Assembly (NCBI RefSeq): GCF_023264855.1
Contig: NZ_JAHFUW010000007.1
Location: 45,792-109,791 of the forward strand
Source: Herbiconiux sp.
Lineage (GTDB): Bacteria > Actinomycetota > Actinomycetes > Actinomycetales > Microbacteriaceae
Direction of reading: 5' to 3'
DNA length: 64,000 nt
Below are positions 7,616 through 20,582 of the stretch, piece after piece. The notes under the pieces are model-generated. The model ran no database searches and had not been told where the DNA came from. It saw only the letters and a list, made by a program, of their open reading frames with translations. How positions within the stretch are numbered: the stretch's first letter is position 1; every line of letters begins with the position of its first letter. The position numbers and the translations under genes are program-made.

Positions 7616-9340
7616 TCAGTGCTTCGCGGCCGCAGCGGCGATGGCCTCGGTGAGCACCGTGAGCAGGCGTGGAGAGTCGCGCTCCGGGAGGCACACCTCG
7701 ATGAAGACCGATCGGTCGGTCGTGGCATGCGCCACCTCCAGCGCCGCCGCCAGCTCATCCTGGGTGGAGGCCTTCGCTGTCACCACCCGGTCGGCCGCAC
7801 CGAAGGCCGCCGGGATGAGGGTCCAGTCCCAGGGCGTGATGTCTTGGTACACCGCCGCCGGGCTCTGGATCTTGCGCTCGACCGTGTAGCCGTCGTTGTT
7901 CAGCAGGAAGATCACCGGCGTGTAGCCGCGATGCAGCACCGTGGCCAGCTCCTGCACGGTCAGCTGCGCCGCTCCGTCGCCGACGAACAGCACCGCCCGG
8001 CGTGACGGGTCGGCCACGCAGGCTCCGAGCGTCGCCGGGATCGTGTAGCCGATCGACGACCACACGGGCTGCCCGAGCAGCGCCGACTCGTCGGGCAGCA
8101 CGAGGTCGAGCGCCCCGTAGAACGAGGTGCCCGCATCCGCGATCACGGTCGTCCCCGGCTGCAGCCAGTCCTGGATCGCGCCCCAGAAATACTCCTGGGA
8201 CAAGGGCTCACCGGCCACGGGCGAGGCGGCGGACGGGACATCCGGATGCCCGACCGGCGAGACCGCCGGCCGGGACGACTCCCCGAGGACCGCGTGCAGC
8301 GCCCGGAGGGAATCCTCCAGGCGCACGTCGTAGAAGGTCGTGTCGGCGATCCGCGCCGAGGTCAGCCCGAGCTCGATCGCGGCATCCTCATCGAAGCGCT
8401 GCGTGAAGAAGCCGGTCAGGAAGTCGCTCATCACCGTGCCGGCCAGCACCAGCAACGGCGCCGAATCGACGGCCTCGCGGGCCGCGTCGACCCGCGTGAA
8501 CGCACCCATGTAGGTACCGAGCGACGCCGGGTGCGACTCGTCGAGGATGGCCTTCGACATGTTCTGCGAGGCCAGGTACACCCCGTCGTGATCGGCGATC
8601 GACCGGATGAGCGGCTCGAGACGCCGGCGGTGCACCTGCGGCCCCACGAGCATCGTGACCCGCGACTGCGCGGCCACGGCCTCGGCGAGCGCCGCCGTGA
8701 AGCGGGCGAGCTCGGCGGCGTCGCTGGAGGCCGCCACCAGGGGCGTGCGCAGGTTCGCCGCGTGCACGGGCGCGACCGCCACGTCGGACGGGATTCCGAG
8801 GTACACCGGCTTCGACTCGCGCAGCGCCGTCATCAGCGCGGCGTCGATGTCGCGCGTGGCGGTGGCGAGGCGCACGATCGTGGCCGAGGCGGTCACCTCG
8901 CGGTAGGCACGGAAGAAGTGCTCGTAGTCGCCGTCGATCAGCGTGTGGTGAAGGTGCAGCCCCTGCGCGCGGGCCGCGGTGGACGGCATCCCGGTGATCT
9001 GCACCACCGGCACGTCTTCGGAGAAGCTGCCCGCCACGCCGTTGATGGCCGAGAGCTCACCCACCCCGAAGGTGGTCACGAGCGCGCCGATGCCGCGGCG
9101 CAATCGCGCGTAACCGTCGGCCGCATAGGCGGCGTTCAGCTCGTTGGTGGAGCCCGTCCAGTGGAAACCGGGAACGGTCACCATCTGGTCGAGCAGACTG
9201 AGGTTGAAGTCGCCCGGCAGGCCGAACACGTGGTCGGCGCCGAGCTGCACCAGGCGGGTGGCGAGGTACTGGCCGACGGTCACGGTGGTGGGTGTCGGGC
9301 TGGCGGGGGTGGGGCTTCCGGATTGTGTCTGGTCACTCAT
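7616..9340 (-). CDS. ipdC: Indolepyruvate/alpha-keto acid decarboxylase (ThDP-dependent)
   Basis: Thiamine-diphosphate enzyme, 574 aa, the usual length for pyruvate/indolepyruvate decarboxylases. The cofactor-activating Glu is about residue 67 in TNELNAAYAADGYA, and the catalytic His pair of this family is HH at about 131-132 (LHLHHTLIDGDYE). The ThDP/Mg site near the C-terminus reads GDGAAQLTVQE then NNDGYTVERKI. These features separate it from acetolactate synthases, which lack the HH pair. The likely reaction is decarboxylation of an aromatic or branched 2-oxo acid to the aldehyde; in plant-associated bacteria this can lead to indole-3-acetic acid, but the substrate is inferred. It is monocistronic. 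The ATG at 9340 is chosen because the conserved domain begins soon after. Confidence 0.85.
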   Translation of the reverse strand: MSDQTQSGSPTPASPTPTTVTVGQYLATRLVQLGADHVFGLPGDFNLSLLDQMVTVPGFHWTGSTNELNAAYAADGYARLRRGIGALVTTFGVGELSAINGVAGSFSEDVPVVQITGMPSTAARAQGLHLHHTLIDGDYEHFFRAYREVTASATIVRLATATRDIDAALMTALRESKPVYLGIPSDVAVAPVHAANLRTPLVAASSDAAELARFTAALAEAVAAQSRVTMLVGPQVHRRRLEPLIRSIADHDGVYLASQNMSKAILDESHPASLGTYMGAFTRVDAAREAVDSAPLLVLAGTVMSDFLTGFFTQRFDEDAAIELGLTSARIADTTFYDVRLEDSLRALHAVLGESSRPAVSPVGHPDVPSAASPVAGEPLSQEYFWGAIQDWLQPGTTVIADAGTSFYGALDLVLPDESALLGQPVWSSIGYTIPATLGACVADPSRRAVLFVGDGAAQLTVQELATVLHRGYTPVIFLLNNDGYTVERKIQSPAAVYQDITPWDWTLIPAAFGAADRVVTAKASTQDELAAALEVAHATTDRSVFIEVCLPERDSPRLLTVLTEAIAAAAAKH

Positions 9341-9383
9341 GCGACCAGCATGCCATCTCGGGGCCCGCTGCCCCCGGCGGCGA

Positions 9384-9644
9384 CTACTCCGCGGCGGCGA
9401 GCGTCTCGGCGAGCTCGCCGAGGAAGGCGTCGGCCGACTCGTCGTCCGAATGCAGCACGACCTCGTCGCCCTGGCCGAAGCCGAGGCCGAGCACGGCCAG
9501 GATGCTGCGCGCGTCGACGGCCGTCGCATCCGGACGCCCGATGGTCACGGCGTGCCCGCTCTCGGTGACCGCCTTGACCATGATGCCCACGGGGCGGGCG
9601 TGCAGGCCGGAGGGGGCGGTGACGGTGAAACGGCGTTCGGGCAT
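9384..9644 (-). CDS. ptsH: Phosphocarrier protein HPr
   Basis: An 86-aa HPr. The phosphorylated histidine is His15 in GLHARP, and the regulatory-serine region is DARSILAVLGLG with Ser at about 47. The fold-defining ending LGELAETL is present. HPr passes phosphate from Enzyme I to sugar-specific EIIA domains, here plausibly that of the nearby beta-glucoside EIIBCA. Enzyme I is not in the window. The gene stands alone between ipdC and an oxidoreductase gene. About 105 bases lie upstream, with no clear -10/-35 pair recognised. Confidence 0.93.
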   Translation of the reverse strand: MPERRFTVTAPSGLHARPVGIMVKAVTESGHAVTIGRPDATAVDARSILAVLGLGFGQGDEVVLHSDDESADAFLGELAETLAAAE

Positions 9645-9749
9645 GGCATGACTCCTGAAAGGGTGGGGGGACGACCTCAGGTTTTGCCCGGACGTGGTAA
9701 CAATCCTGTTTCGGCCCCTAGTCCACCGCGCGATGCGGCGGCTGTCAAA

Positions 9750-10760
9750 TCAGCTCGCGTGCAGCCGCTCCCGGATGCGATCGAGGGTCTGCATCACCAC
9801 GACGCTCTCCTCCAGCGGCATCACGGGGCTCTCGGTCAGCCCGGCGCGGAGGCACCTCTCGACCTCGGCGGCCTGGAAGTGCAGGCCGCGAGGGGTCGGT
9901 CCGGCGTCGAACCGCTCGAGCTCGACCGAGGGGCGGCCGCCGCTGTGCCGGCTGAGCGAGGTCCAGGTGAACCAGTACGGGTCGAGCTCGAGGTACCCCT
10001 CGGAGCCGATCACGGCGGCCCGGCTCGGCCCCGCCTGCTGCATCGAGAACCGGGTGCTGGAATAGCCGCGCTCGTGCCGCATCAGGACCGTCGCGTCGCC
10101 GTCGACACCGCTCGGCAGGATGTCGCCGACCGCCTCGATCGAGGTCGGCGCCCCGAGCAGCTGCACGGCGAACGAGACGCCGTAGACGCCGAGGTCGATC
10201 AGGGCGCCGCCCCCGAGGTCAGGGTCGAGGTGGCGGCTCCCGGGCTGCGGACGGATGGCCTGGTAGTGCCCGGTGTCGACCGAGCGCAGCTCGCCGATGC
10301 TGCCGTCGTCGATCGCCCGCCGCAGCTCCACCATGGGCGGCAGGAAGCGCGTCCACATCGCCTCCATCGCGAACACCCCGGCGGTCCGGGCGGCATCCGC
10401 GACCCGCCGCGCGCTCGCTCCGTCGACCGTGAACGACTTCTCGATCAGCGCCGCCTTGCCGGCCGCGAACACCATCCCCGCGTGCTCCTCGTGCAGGCCC
10501 TGCGGGGTGGCGATGTAGACCACGTCGACCGTGTCGTCCGCCAGCAGCGCGTCGTAGCCGCCGTGCGCGTGCGGGATGCCGAAGCGGTCGGCGAAGGCCC
10601 GGGCCGAGTCGCCGGAGCGGGCCCCCACGGCGGCGACGGTGTGCCCGGCGGAGGTCAGGTCGCCGACGAAGGCCGAGGCGATCTTTCCGGCACCGAGGAT
10701 GCCCCAGCGGATCGGATCCGTCGAGCCGGACGGCGTCGGGGCGGAGGTCGGAGTGGTCAT
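9750..10760 (-). CDS. Gfo/Idh/MocA family oxidoreductase
   Basis: NAD(P)-dependent sugar or polyol dehydrogenase-like protein, 336 aa. The N-terminal Rossmann motif is GILGAGKIASAFVGDL, followed by VYIATPQGLHEEHAGM, and EKSFTVDG is the equivalent of the conserved EKP-type active-site segment. The C-terminal domain is a mixed alpha/beta substrate domain (GGGALIDLGVYG). Family members oxidise or reduce cyclic polyols and sugars. It is divergent from the beta-glucoside operon; its start at 10760 lies only 15 bases from the antiterminator RNA of that operon. A role in glucoside-derived sugar metabolism is possible but unproven. Confidence 0.88.
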   Translation of the reverse strand: MTTPTSAPTPSGSTDPIRWGILGAGKIASAFVGDLTSAGHTVAAVGARSGDSARAFADRFGIPHAHGGYDALLADDTVDVVYIATPQGLHEEHAGMVFAAGKAALIEKSFTVDGASARRVADAARTAGVFAMEAMWTRFLPPMVELRRAIDDGSIGELRSVDTGHYQAIRPQPGSRHLDPDLGGGALIDLGVYGVSFAVQLLGAPTSIEAVGDILPSGVDGDATVLMRHERGYSSTRFSMQQAGPSRAAVIGSEGYLELDPYWFTWTSLSRHSGGRPSVELERFDAGPTPRGLHFQAAEVERCLRAGLTESPVMPLEESVVVMQTLDRIRERLHAS

Positions 10761-10762
10761 GT

Positions 10763-10768
10763 TAGTAT
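10763..10768 (+). promoter_or_regulatory. Candidate -10 box of the bgl-type operon
   Basis: TAGTAT sits 7 bases before the antiterminator RNA element at 10775, so transcription would begin at or just before that element. No good -35 box is visible. The promoter lies over the start codon region of the divergent oxidoreductase gene. Confidence 0.5.
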
Positions 10769-10774
10769 CCCTGT

Positions 10775-10803
10775 GGCTTGTCACTGCATCTGCAGGCAAC
10801 ACC
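10775..10803 (+). promoter_or_regulatory. RAT (ribonucleic antiterminator) site for LicT/BglG
   Basis: The 29 bases closely match the known bgl/LicT RAT consensus: GGCTTGTCACTGCAT in the first half and CTGCAGGCAACACC in the second. The conserved positions TTGT, ACTGCAT, GCAGGCAA and ACC are all kept. In the family, a dimeric BglG/LicT protein binds this RNA hairpin and prevents an overlapping terminator from forming. It lies 53 bases before the licT-like start codon, so the operon should be autoregulated by antitermination. Confidence 0.85.
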
Positions 10804-10839
10804 GTAGCGGCACTCGACGACGAGGCCGCCGATCGTGTT
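10798..10839 (+). terminator. Leader terminator overlapping the RAT
   Basis: A strong hairpin is formed by GCGGC (10807-10811) and GCCGC (10825-10829) with an inner CTCG/CGAG stem and an ACGA loop. An outer AACAC/GTGTT pair (10798-10802 with 10835-10839) uses bases that also belong to the RAT, so the two structures exclude each other. No T-tract follows. Confidence 0.65.
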
Positions 10840-10855
10840 CCTAGGAGTGGCAGAA

Positions 10856-11680
10856 GTGATCGTACGGCGGGTACTGAACAACAGCGTGGTCGACGCTCTC
10901 GACGACTCGCTGCAAGAGGTCATCGTCTTCGGCAAGGGCCTCGGATTTCATTCCAAGCCCGGCGAGAGCATCGACGAGTCGCTGATCGAGAAGGTCTTCC
11001 GGCTCGATGACGACGCGGCCAGCCGCCACTTCGCGAGCATCGTGGGCTCCATCCCGGCCGAGATCCTGTCGGCCACCGCCGACCTGGTCACCCGGGCACG
11101 CGCCGAGCTGTCGTCGAAGATCAGCGACAGCCTCTACGCCTCGCTCGCCGATCACCTGAGCTTCGCCGTGCAGCGCGCCCGCGAGGGCGGCGAGTTCACC
11201 GTGCCCCTGGCCGTCGAGGTGCGCCGCTTCTACCCTACCGAGTACGCCTTCGCGAAGAGCGCCGTGACCGAGCTGAACGACCGCCTCGAGGTCGAGCTGC
11301 CGCCCGAGGAGGCGATCAGCATCGCGCTGCACGTCATCAACGCGCAGGTCGGCGGGGCGGCCGACAGCGCGGCCCGCCTGATGGAGCTCACCCACGCCAT
11401 CCTCGAGATCGTGCGCCTGCACTACGGGCTCGACTACGAGGAGGACAGCCCCGCCTACCTCCGCTTCGTCACCCACCTGCGCTTCTTCGCCCAGCGCGTG
11501 CTGCTCGGCGAGACCGTGCAGCGCGACGACGCCGAACTGCTGCGCATCCTGCGCGAGCAGAAACCGGATGCGTTCGCGAGCGTCGACAAGGTCGATGCCT
11601 TCGTGATGCGCAGCCACGGGCACGCCATGAGCGCCTCGGAGAAGGTCTACATCGGCCTGCACATCGCGAACTTCCTCTAG
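10856..11680 (+). CDS. licT: Transcriptional antiterminator, BglG/LicT family
   Basis: PTS-controlled RNA-binding antiterminator, 274 aa. The N-terminal CAT RNA-binding domain is recognisable from MIVRRVLNNSVVDAL to about residue 55 (IVFGKGLGF). Two PRD domains follow, with all four expected histidines in context: LADHLSFA and ALHVINAQ in PRD1, VTHLRFF and GLHIANF in PRD2. These are phosphorylated by EII and HPr to switch activity. The GTG at 10856 is chosen because AGGAG lies 8 bases before it; an upstream in-frame GTG at 10835 would add seven residues before the conserved start. It is the first gene of the operon with EIIBCA and the phospho-glucosidase. Confidence 0.92.
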   Translation: MIVRRVLNNSVVDALDDSLQEVIVFGKGLGFHSKPGESIDESLIEKVFRLDDDAASRHFASIVGSIPAEILSATADLVTRARAELSSKISDSLYASLADHLSFAVQRAREGGEFTVPLAVEVRRFYPTEYAFAKSAVTELNDRLEVELPPEEAISIALHVINAQVGGAADSAARLMELTHAILEIVRLHYGLDYEEDSPAYLRFVTHLRFFAQRVLLGETVQRDDAELLRILREQKPDAFASVDKVDAFVMRSHGHAMSASEKVYIGLHIANFL

Positions 11681-11792
11681 ACCCGCACCACGAACCCGCA
11701 CCACCCCACATCCCACACCCCACCACCGAATCCGAAGCCGCGTCAGGACCCTCCGCGTGAAGCCCGGGATTCTCTACTCATCGGAGAGTTCC

Positions 11793-16568
<4,776 letters not shown>

Positions 16569-16634
16569 ATGGTAGCGGCGGGGTGTGTCAGCGAGATTTC
16601 GCGTCGAGTCTTCTTTGCGGGCGCCTGGGTGCTG

Positions 16635-16675
16635 CGGATGTCGCGCGCCGGGGTTCAGGCCGGGCGCGACATCCG
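16635..16675 (-). terminator. Hairpin downstream of the aldolase gene
   Basis: A perfect 12-bp inverted repeat: CGGATGTCGCGC at 16635-16646 pairs with 16664-16675, loop 17 bases. It lies 14 bases beyond the aldolase stop on the minus strand and before the MTHFR-like start, so it probably ends the aldolase transcript. No T-tract. Confidence 0.65.
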
Positions 16676-16688
16676 GTGGTCGCTCCGC

Positions 16689-17669
16689 TCAGTTCGCCGT
16701 GACGAGTTCGTGCCTCCAGGCCTGACCCGCCTGGCCGAAGACCTCCATGCGCTCGGCGACGATCGCCTGCATCGCCGCACGGCCGCGCTTCTCGTAGAGC
16801 GCCGGGTCGACGTTGATCCCGTCCTCCGCGAGGTAGCTGCGCACCGCGGCGGCGAAGGCCATGTGCGAGTCCATGCCCTGGTTGATCTTGCGCACGCCGA
16901 GTTTGGTCGAGCGCGCCTTCTCGGCCTCGGGCACACCCCACGACTCCGGCAGCGTGCCCCCGTGCGCGTTGATCACCGCTCGGAGATCTGCCGGCAGGGA
17001 CGACGAGCCGTGCATCACCAGGTGGGTGTCGGGAACACGCGAGGCGATCTCGACGATGAGGTCCATGTGCAGCACCGAGCCGTCGGGCGGGCTGGTGAAC
17101 TTGTACGCGCCGTGGGAGGTGCCGATGGCCACCGCCAGAGCATCCACGTCCGTCGCTTCGACGAAGGCGGCGGCCTCGTCGGGGTCGGCGAGAACGATCT
17201 CCTTGTGGGCACCGCCGTCTTCCGAGCCGCCGATGGTTCCGAGCTCGCCTTCGACGGAGACACCGCGGGCGTGCGCGTAGTCGGTGGTCTTCTTGGTGAT
17301 CGCGACGTTCTCCTCGAAGGTGGAGTGCGTCATGCGGTCGGCGGCGAGGCTGCCGTCGATCATCACGCTCGTGAAGCCGGCCTCGATGGCGCGCACGCAG
17401 TCCTCGTAGCTCGGCCCGTGATCCAGGTGCAGCACGACGGGCACGTCGGGGTAGTCGTCGATGCCGTTGCGCAGCGCCTTCCAGAAGAACTCGTCGCTGC
17501 GATGCGCGGAGGCCCCGACGATCGTCTGCACGATGACCGGGGACTTGGTCGCCCGGGCCGCGTCGAGCACCGCTTCGGCCTGCACGAGATCGGTGACATT
17601 GAACGCCCCGACGCCGTATCCGCCCTCGCGAGCCGCGTCGAGCGCCTGACGCAATGTGATGAGTGCCAC
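16689..17669 (-). CDS. Class II ketose-bisphosphate (fructose/tagatose-type) aldolase
   Basis: Zinc-dependent aldolase, 326 aa. The catalytic Asp83 and zinc-binding His84 lie in HLDHGPS. Further landmarks are DGSLAADRMTHST, EGELGTIGGSED, AIGTSHGAYK (His187) and VMHGSSSLP (His220), all expected for FBA class II / GatY-KbaY. The start is a GTG with AAGGAG 9 bases upstream, reading MALITLRQALDAAR. It is divergent from an FGGY kinase gene; the shared 142-base region carries operator-like repeats. In context it probably cleaves the phosphorylated ketose made by that kinase into DHAP and an aldehyde (inference), rather than serving glycolysis. Confidence 0.9.
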   Translation of the reverse strand: MALITLRQALDAAREGGYGVGAFNVTDLVQAEAVLDAARATKSPVIVQTIVGASAHRSDEFFWKALRNGIDDYPDVPVVLHLDHGPSYEDCVRAIEAGFTSVMIDGSLAADRMTHSTFEENVAITKKTTDYAHARGVSVEGELGTIGGSEDGGAHKEIVLADPDEAAAFVEATDVDALAVAIGTSHGAYKFTSPPDGSVLHMDLIVEIASRVPDTHLVMHGSSSLPADLRAVINAHGGTLPESWGVPEAEKARSTKLGVRKINQGMDSHMAFAAAVRSYLAEDGINVDPALYEKRGRAAMQAIVAERMEVFGQAGQAWRHELVTAN

Positions 17670-17725
17670 TGTTCCTACTCCTTCGTGTGGAAGCTGCACG
17701 TCGCCGGACCGGATCTGGCCGATCT

Positions 17726-17751
17726 TTCTGACAACGATAGACAGAATGTCT
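17726..17751. promoter_or_regulatory. Candidate LacI-family operators between aldolase and kinase genes
   Basis: TTCTGACAACGATAGACAGAA (17726-17746) is an imperfect palindrome, overlapped by the perfect palindrome AGACAGAATGTCT (17739-17751). The core TGACAACG recurs upstream of the LacI gene at 19256. The regulator encoded at 19290 is the natural candidate ligand. Confidence 0.6.
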
Positions 17752-17811
17752 GTGACGATGCTAGCGTACCGAGTCATCAGGCACCATCGCCGTCGAAGGA
17801 GACGCGTCAGA

Positions 17812-19209
17812 ATGACCATTCCCCTGCTGCTGGGTATCGACATCGGCACCTCGCGCATCAAGGCCAACCTCATCGACCCCCAGGGGCGATCCGTGGCCAT
17901 CGGGAGTGCCCTCACGCCGTTCCGCACCACCCCCGACGGCGTCGAGATGACGGCCGGCGCTTTCCTCTCCGCGGTTCGGGAAGCCGTGCAATCACTGGGA
18001 TCGCGGCTCTCCGAGGTGCGTGCGGTGGGCATCGCGAGCATGGGAGAGACCGGCACCCTGGTCACCCCGGACGGGCCGGGCGCACTGCCCCTGATCGCCT
18101 GGCACGACAAGCGCGGCGAAGAGGTCGTCGAGGCACTCCGGACGGCCTTCGGCGACGCGGGCATCCGCAGCAAGACCGGCCGGGAGGGCCGCACCGTCAC
18201 GAGCATCGCGAAGCTCGGCTGGCTGGGCGCACGGGGAGCCGAGCTGGAGGGCACCTGGCTCGGTGTGGCCGGGCTCGTCGCCTGGCGGCTCACCGGCGGG
18301 TTCGGCCAGGAGGCCTCGCTCGCGGCCACGAGTGGCGCCTACGATCCCTATTCCGGCAGCTACGACGCCGACGTGCTCGCCGTGGCCGGCGTGAGCGACG
18401 CGGTCTGGACCGAGCCGTTCGTGGCCGGCACCCCCGTCGGTACCGTGCACGGCGAGGGGTCCCGCTGGTCGGGTATACCCGTCGGCGCCGTCGTCACCAT
18501 CGCGGGCCACGATCATCCGGTCGGCGTGCTCGGAGCGGGCGGCACTCCGAACGAGGTGATCGATTCGATGGGCACCGGAGAGCCGATCGTCGCCGCCTGG
18601 ACGCCCGGGCCGGATCGCGCGTTCCATCCCGAGATCGCCGGCTCCGGAGACGGCCACATCACGGTGTCTCGCTGGCCCGGAACCGACCGCCTGATGCTGC
18701 TCTGGGAGACCCTGCGTCCCGGCATGGGTCTGGCGACTCTCCTACAATCACTGGGATCGGACCGCCTCGAACTCGAGAACGCCGCGACGCGGCGCGACCA
18801 GGTCGAGCCCGTCTCGGCCTCGGCCATCGCCCGTCTCGAGTCGGGGATCCTGCCCCCCGCACTCGACCTGTCCGACCCGGTCGGCGCCTGGGTCTCGGTA
18901 CTCGAGGGCTACGCGCTGCTCGCCGCGCAGGGCGAGGCGTCGATCCGCGGGCTCACCGGCACGCAAGGCCCGATCATCCTGATCGGCGGAGGCCTGCGCT
19001 CGCCACGCTGGGTCGAGGCCAAGCGCCGCCGGGCCACGCATCCGGTGCTCGCGGCCCGCGAGCCGGAGGCGGTCTCCCGAGGCGCCGCCCTGCTCGCCGG
19101 TGTCGCGGCCGGGTGGTGGGACCCGTCGTGCTACCCGCCCGCCGACATCGATCCCGTCGTCGAACTGCTGTCTCCCGTGGGGCCGGCAGCCGGAGGTACG
19201 CCCTCATGA
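17812..19209 (+). CDS. FGGY family carbohydrate kinase
   Basis: Sugar kinase of the xylulokinase/gluconokinase superfamily, 465 aa, close to the usual 480-500. The N-terminal phosphate-binding motif is LLLGIDIGTSRIKANLID. The second-domain motif is TIAGHDHPVGVLGAG, and the C-terminal adenosine loop is IILIGGGLRSPRWVEAKR. It phosphorylates a sugar or sugar alcohol with ATP. Neighbours are a class II aldolase (divergent), a LacI regulator and a fructose/ribose-type ABC importer, so the substrate is most likely a free ketose or polyol taken up by that importer. AAGGAG about 13 bases upstream precedes the ATG. Confidence 0.9.
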   Translation: MTIPLLLGIDIGTSRIKANLIDPQGRSVAIGSALTPFRTTPDGVEMTAGAFLSAVREAVQSLGSRLSEVRAVGIASMGETGTLVTPDGPGALPLIAWHDKRGEEVVEALRTAFGDAGIRSKTGREGRTVTSIAKLGWLGARGAELEGTWLGVAGLVAWRLTGGFGQEASLAATSGAYDPYSGSYDADVLAVAGVSDAVWTEPFVAGTPVGTVHGEGSRWSGIPVGAVVTIAGHDHPVGVLGAGGTPNEVIDSMGTGEPIVAAWTPGPDRAFHPEIAGSGDGHITVSRWPGTDRLMLLWETLRPGMGLATLLQSLGSDRLELENAATRRDQVEPVSASAIARLESGILPPALDLSDPVGAWVSVLEGYALLAAQGEASIRGLTGTQGPIILIGGGLRSPRWVEAKRRRATHPVLAAREPEAVSRGAALLAGVAAGWWDPSCYPPADIDPVVELLSPVGPAAGGTPS

Positions 19210-19253
19210 CGATAACGATGCGGCGACACATTTCCTGCTCGGATGTCCACGAT

Positions 19254-19282
19254 CTTGACAACGGTGTCAGAAAAGCTACTCT
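19254..19282 (+). promoter_or_regulatory. Promoter with overlapping operator for the LacI gene
   Basis: TTGACA (19255-19260) and TACTCT (19277-19282), 16 bases apart, form a promoter. The -35 box is part of the inverted repeat TTGACAACGGTGTCAG (19255-19270), which shares TGACAACG with the operators at 17726. The predicted transcription start falls at or next to the GTG at 19290, so the message would be leaderless and autoregulated. Confidence 0.6.
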
Positions 19283-19289
19283 GTGGACT

Positions 19290-20384
19290 GTGGATGACAA
19301 GGATGCACCTGCCCTGAGCGACCCGCTGAACCCGAGCGGGCTGCGTAAGCCCTCGCGCTTGGTCGACATCGCGAAGCACGCCGGTGTCTCGTCGAAGACC
19401 GTGTCGCGCGTGCTGAACAACGAGCCGTACGTCACCGCCGCGATGCGCGAGCGCGTCACCCGCTCCGTCAACGAGCTCGGCTACGTCGGCGACGCCGCCG
19501 CCAGCGGTCTGCGCTCCAAGAAGTCGGGGTTCATCGGCCTCATCATCCCGGATGTGCGCAACGGCTTCTTCGCCCTGCTCACCCGGGCGATCGAGGAGCG
19601 GCTCTCGCCGAGCAGCCCCACGCTCCTGCTCGGCGACTCCGACGAAGAGCAGGCCCAGGAGGAGCGATACCTCCGCACCTTCCGCCAGCAGCGCGTCGAC
19701 GGGCTGATCGTGCTGCCGTGCGGTGCGCCCAGCCTCCCGGATGCGGTGATGGAGATCCCCACCGTCATCGTCGACCGCACCGTGCCCTCGGTGCGCGGCA
19801 AGGCCGACCACGTGATGGCGAGCAACCGCAAGGCGGCCGAGACCCTCGTGGCGCACATGGTCAACCACCACGGCATGAAGCAGGTGGCGATCGTGGCCGG
19901 CGACCTCTCGATCTCCAACGTGCGCGAACGCCAGACGGGTTACAGCCGCATCCTGAAGCAGGCAGGGCTGGAGACGTTCATCACCAACGGGCACACCACG
20001 CCCGACGATGCCGCCGCCGGCGCCTATGCGCTCTTCCGAACGCTCACTCCCCCGTTCGGCGTGTTCACCACCAACAACCGGATGTTCTGGGGCGCGATGG
20101 CCGCGATCGCCCGGCTCGGCCTGCGCATCCCGAAAGACGTCATCGTCACCACCATCGACTCGATCGGCGAGGCGACCGTGACGGGCCTCCAGCCCACCCA
20201 GGCGGTGGTCCCGGTCTCGACGGTGGCCGCCCGGGCGATGCAGCTGCTGCAGGAGCGGATCAGCGATCCGACCCTGCCTCCCCGCACCGTCACGGTCGAC
20301 CTCGACATCGAGTACGGCACGACCTGCGGATGCGTCCCGCTCTCGACCTCACCGTTGATGGTGGGCACGGCCCCGCCACGATGA
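19290..20384 (+). CDS. LacI family transcriptional regulator
   Basis: DNA-binding repressor, 364 aa. The helix-turn-helix is at about residues 24-45 (RLVDIAKHAGVSSKTVSRVLNN), with the hinge-helix region following (EPYVTAAMRERVTRSV). The C-terminal periplasmic-binding-protein-like effector domain contains SGFIGLIIPDVRNGFF and ends with several cysteines (YGTTCGCVP). The GTG at 19290 is chosen because it directly precedes the conserved start and follows a good promoter without a leader. It lies between the kinase and the ABC importer genes and probably represses both, as well as the divergent aldolase gene. Confidence 0.92.
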   Translation: MDDKDAPALSDPLNPSGLRKPSRLVDIAKHAGVSSKTVSRVLNNEPYVTAAMRERVTRSVNELGYVGDAAASGLRSKKSGFIGLIIPDVRNGFFALLTRAIEERLSPSSPTLLLGDSDEEQAQEERYLRTFRQQRVDGLIVLPCGAPSLPDAVMEIPTVIVDRTVPSVRGKADHVMASNRKAAETLVAHMVNHHGMKQVAIVAGDLSISNVRERQTGYSRILKQAGLETFITNGHTTPDDAAAGAYALFRTLTPPFGVFTTNNRMFWGAMAAIARLGLRIPKDVIVTTIDSIGEATVTGLQPTQAVVPVSTVAARAMQLLQERISDPTLPPRTVTVDLDIEYGTTCGCVPLSTSPLMVGTAPPR

Positions 20385-20474
20385 TCCACCCGGCCACCTG
20401 ACCCCGAGAACCTCCGCCCGGCGTGACGCCGCCGTGTGGCAGCACCACAAGAAGACAACCGAACACACCAAGCC

Positions 20475-20512
20475 GGTCGCGGCTGCACCAGTCGAATGAA
20501 ACAGCCGCGACC
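20475..20512. terminator. Hairpin between LacI and ABC importer genes
   Basis: A perfect 11-bp inverted repeat: GGTCGCGGCTG at 20475-20485 pairs with 20502-20512, loop 16 bases, in the 198-base gap before the binding-protein gene. It may end the regulator transcript or protect the 5' end of the importer message. No other element was recognised in this gap except AAGGAGAG before 20583. Confidence 0.55.
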
Positions 20513-20582
20513 GACCCTGCGTCGAACGCCGAAAAGCGAAACCCACCCCACGCAAGTCACCACTCAAAGGAGAGATGAGACG

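Noticed and set aside
16689..17669. Glycolytic fructose-bisphosphate aldolase
   Set aside because: The family fits, but the divergent kinase, shared operators and sugar importer point to a dedicated catabolic aldolase.
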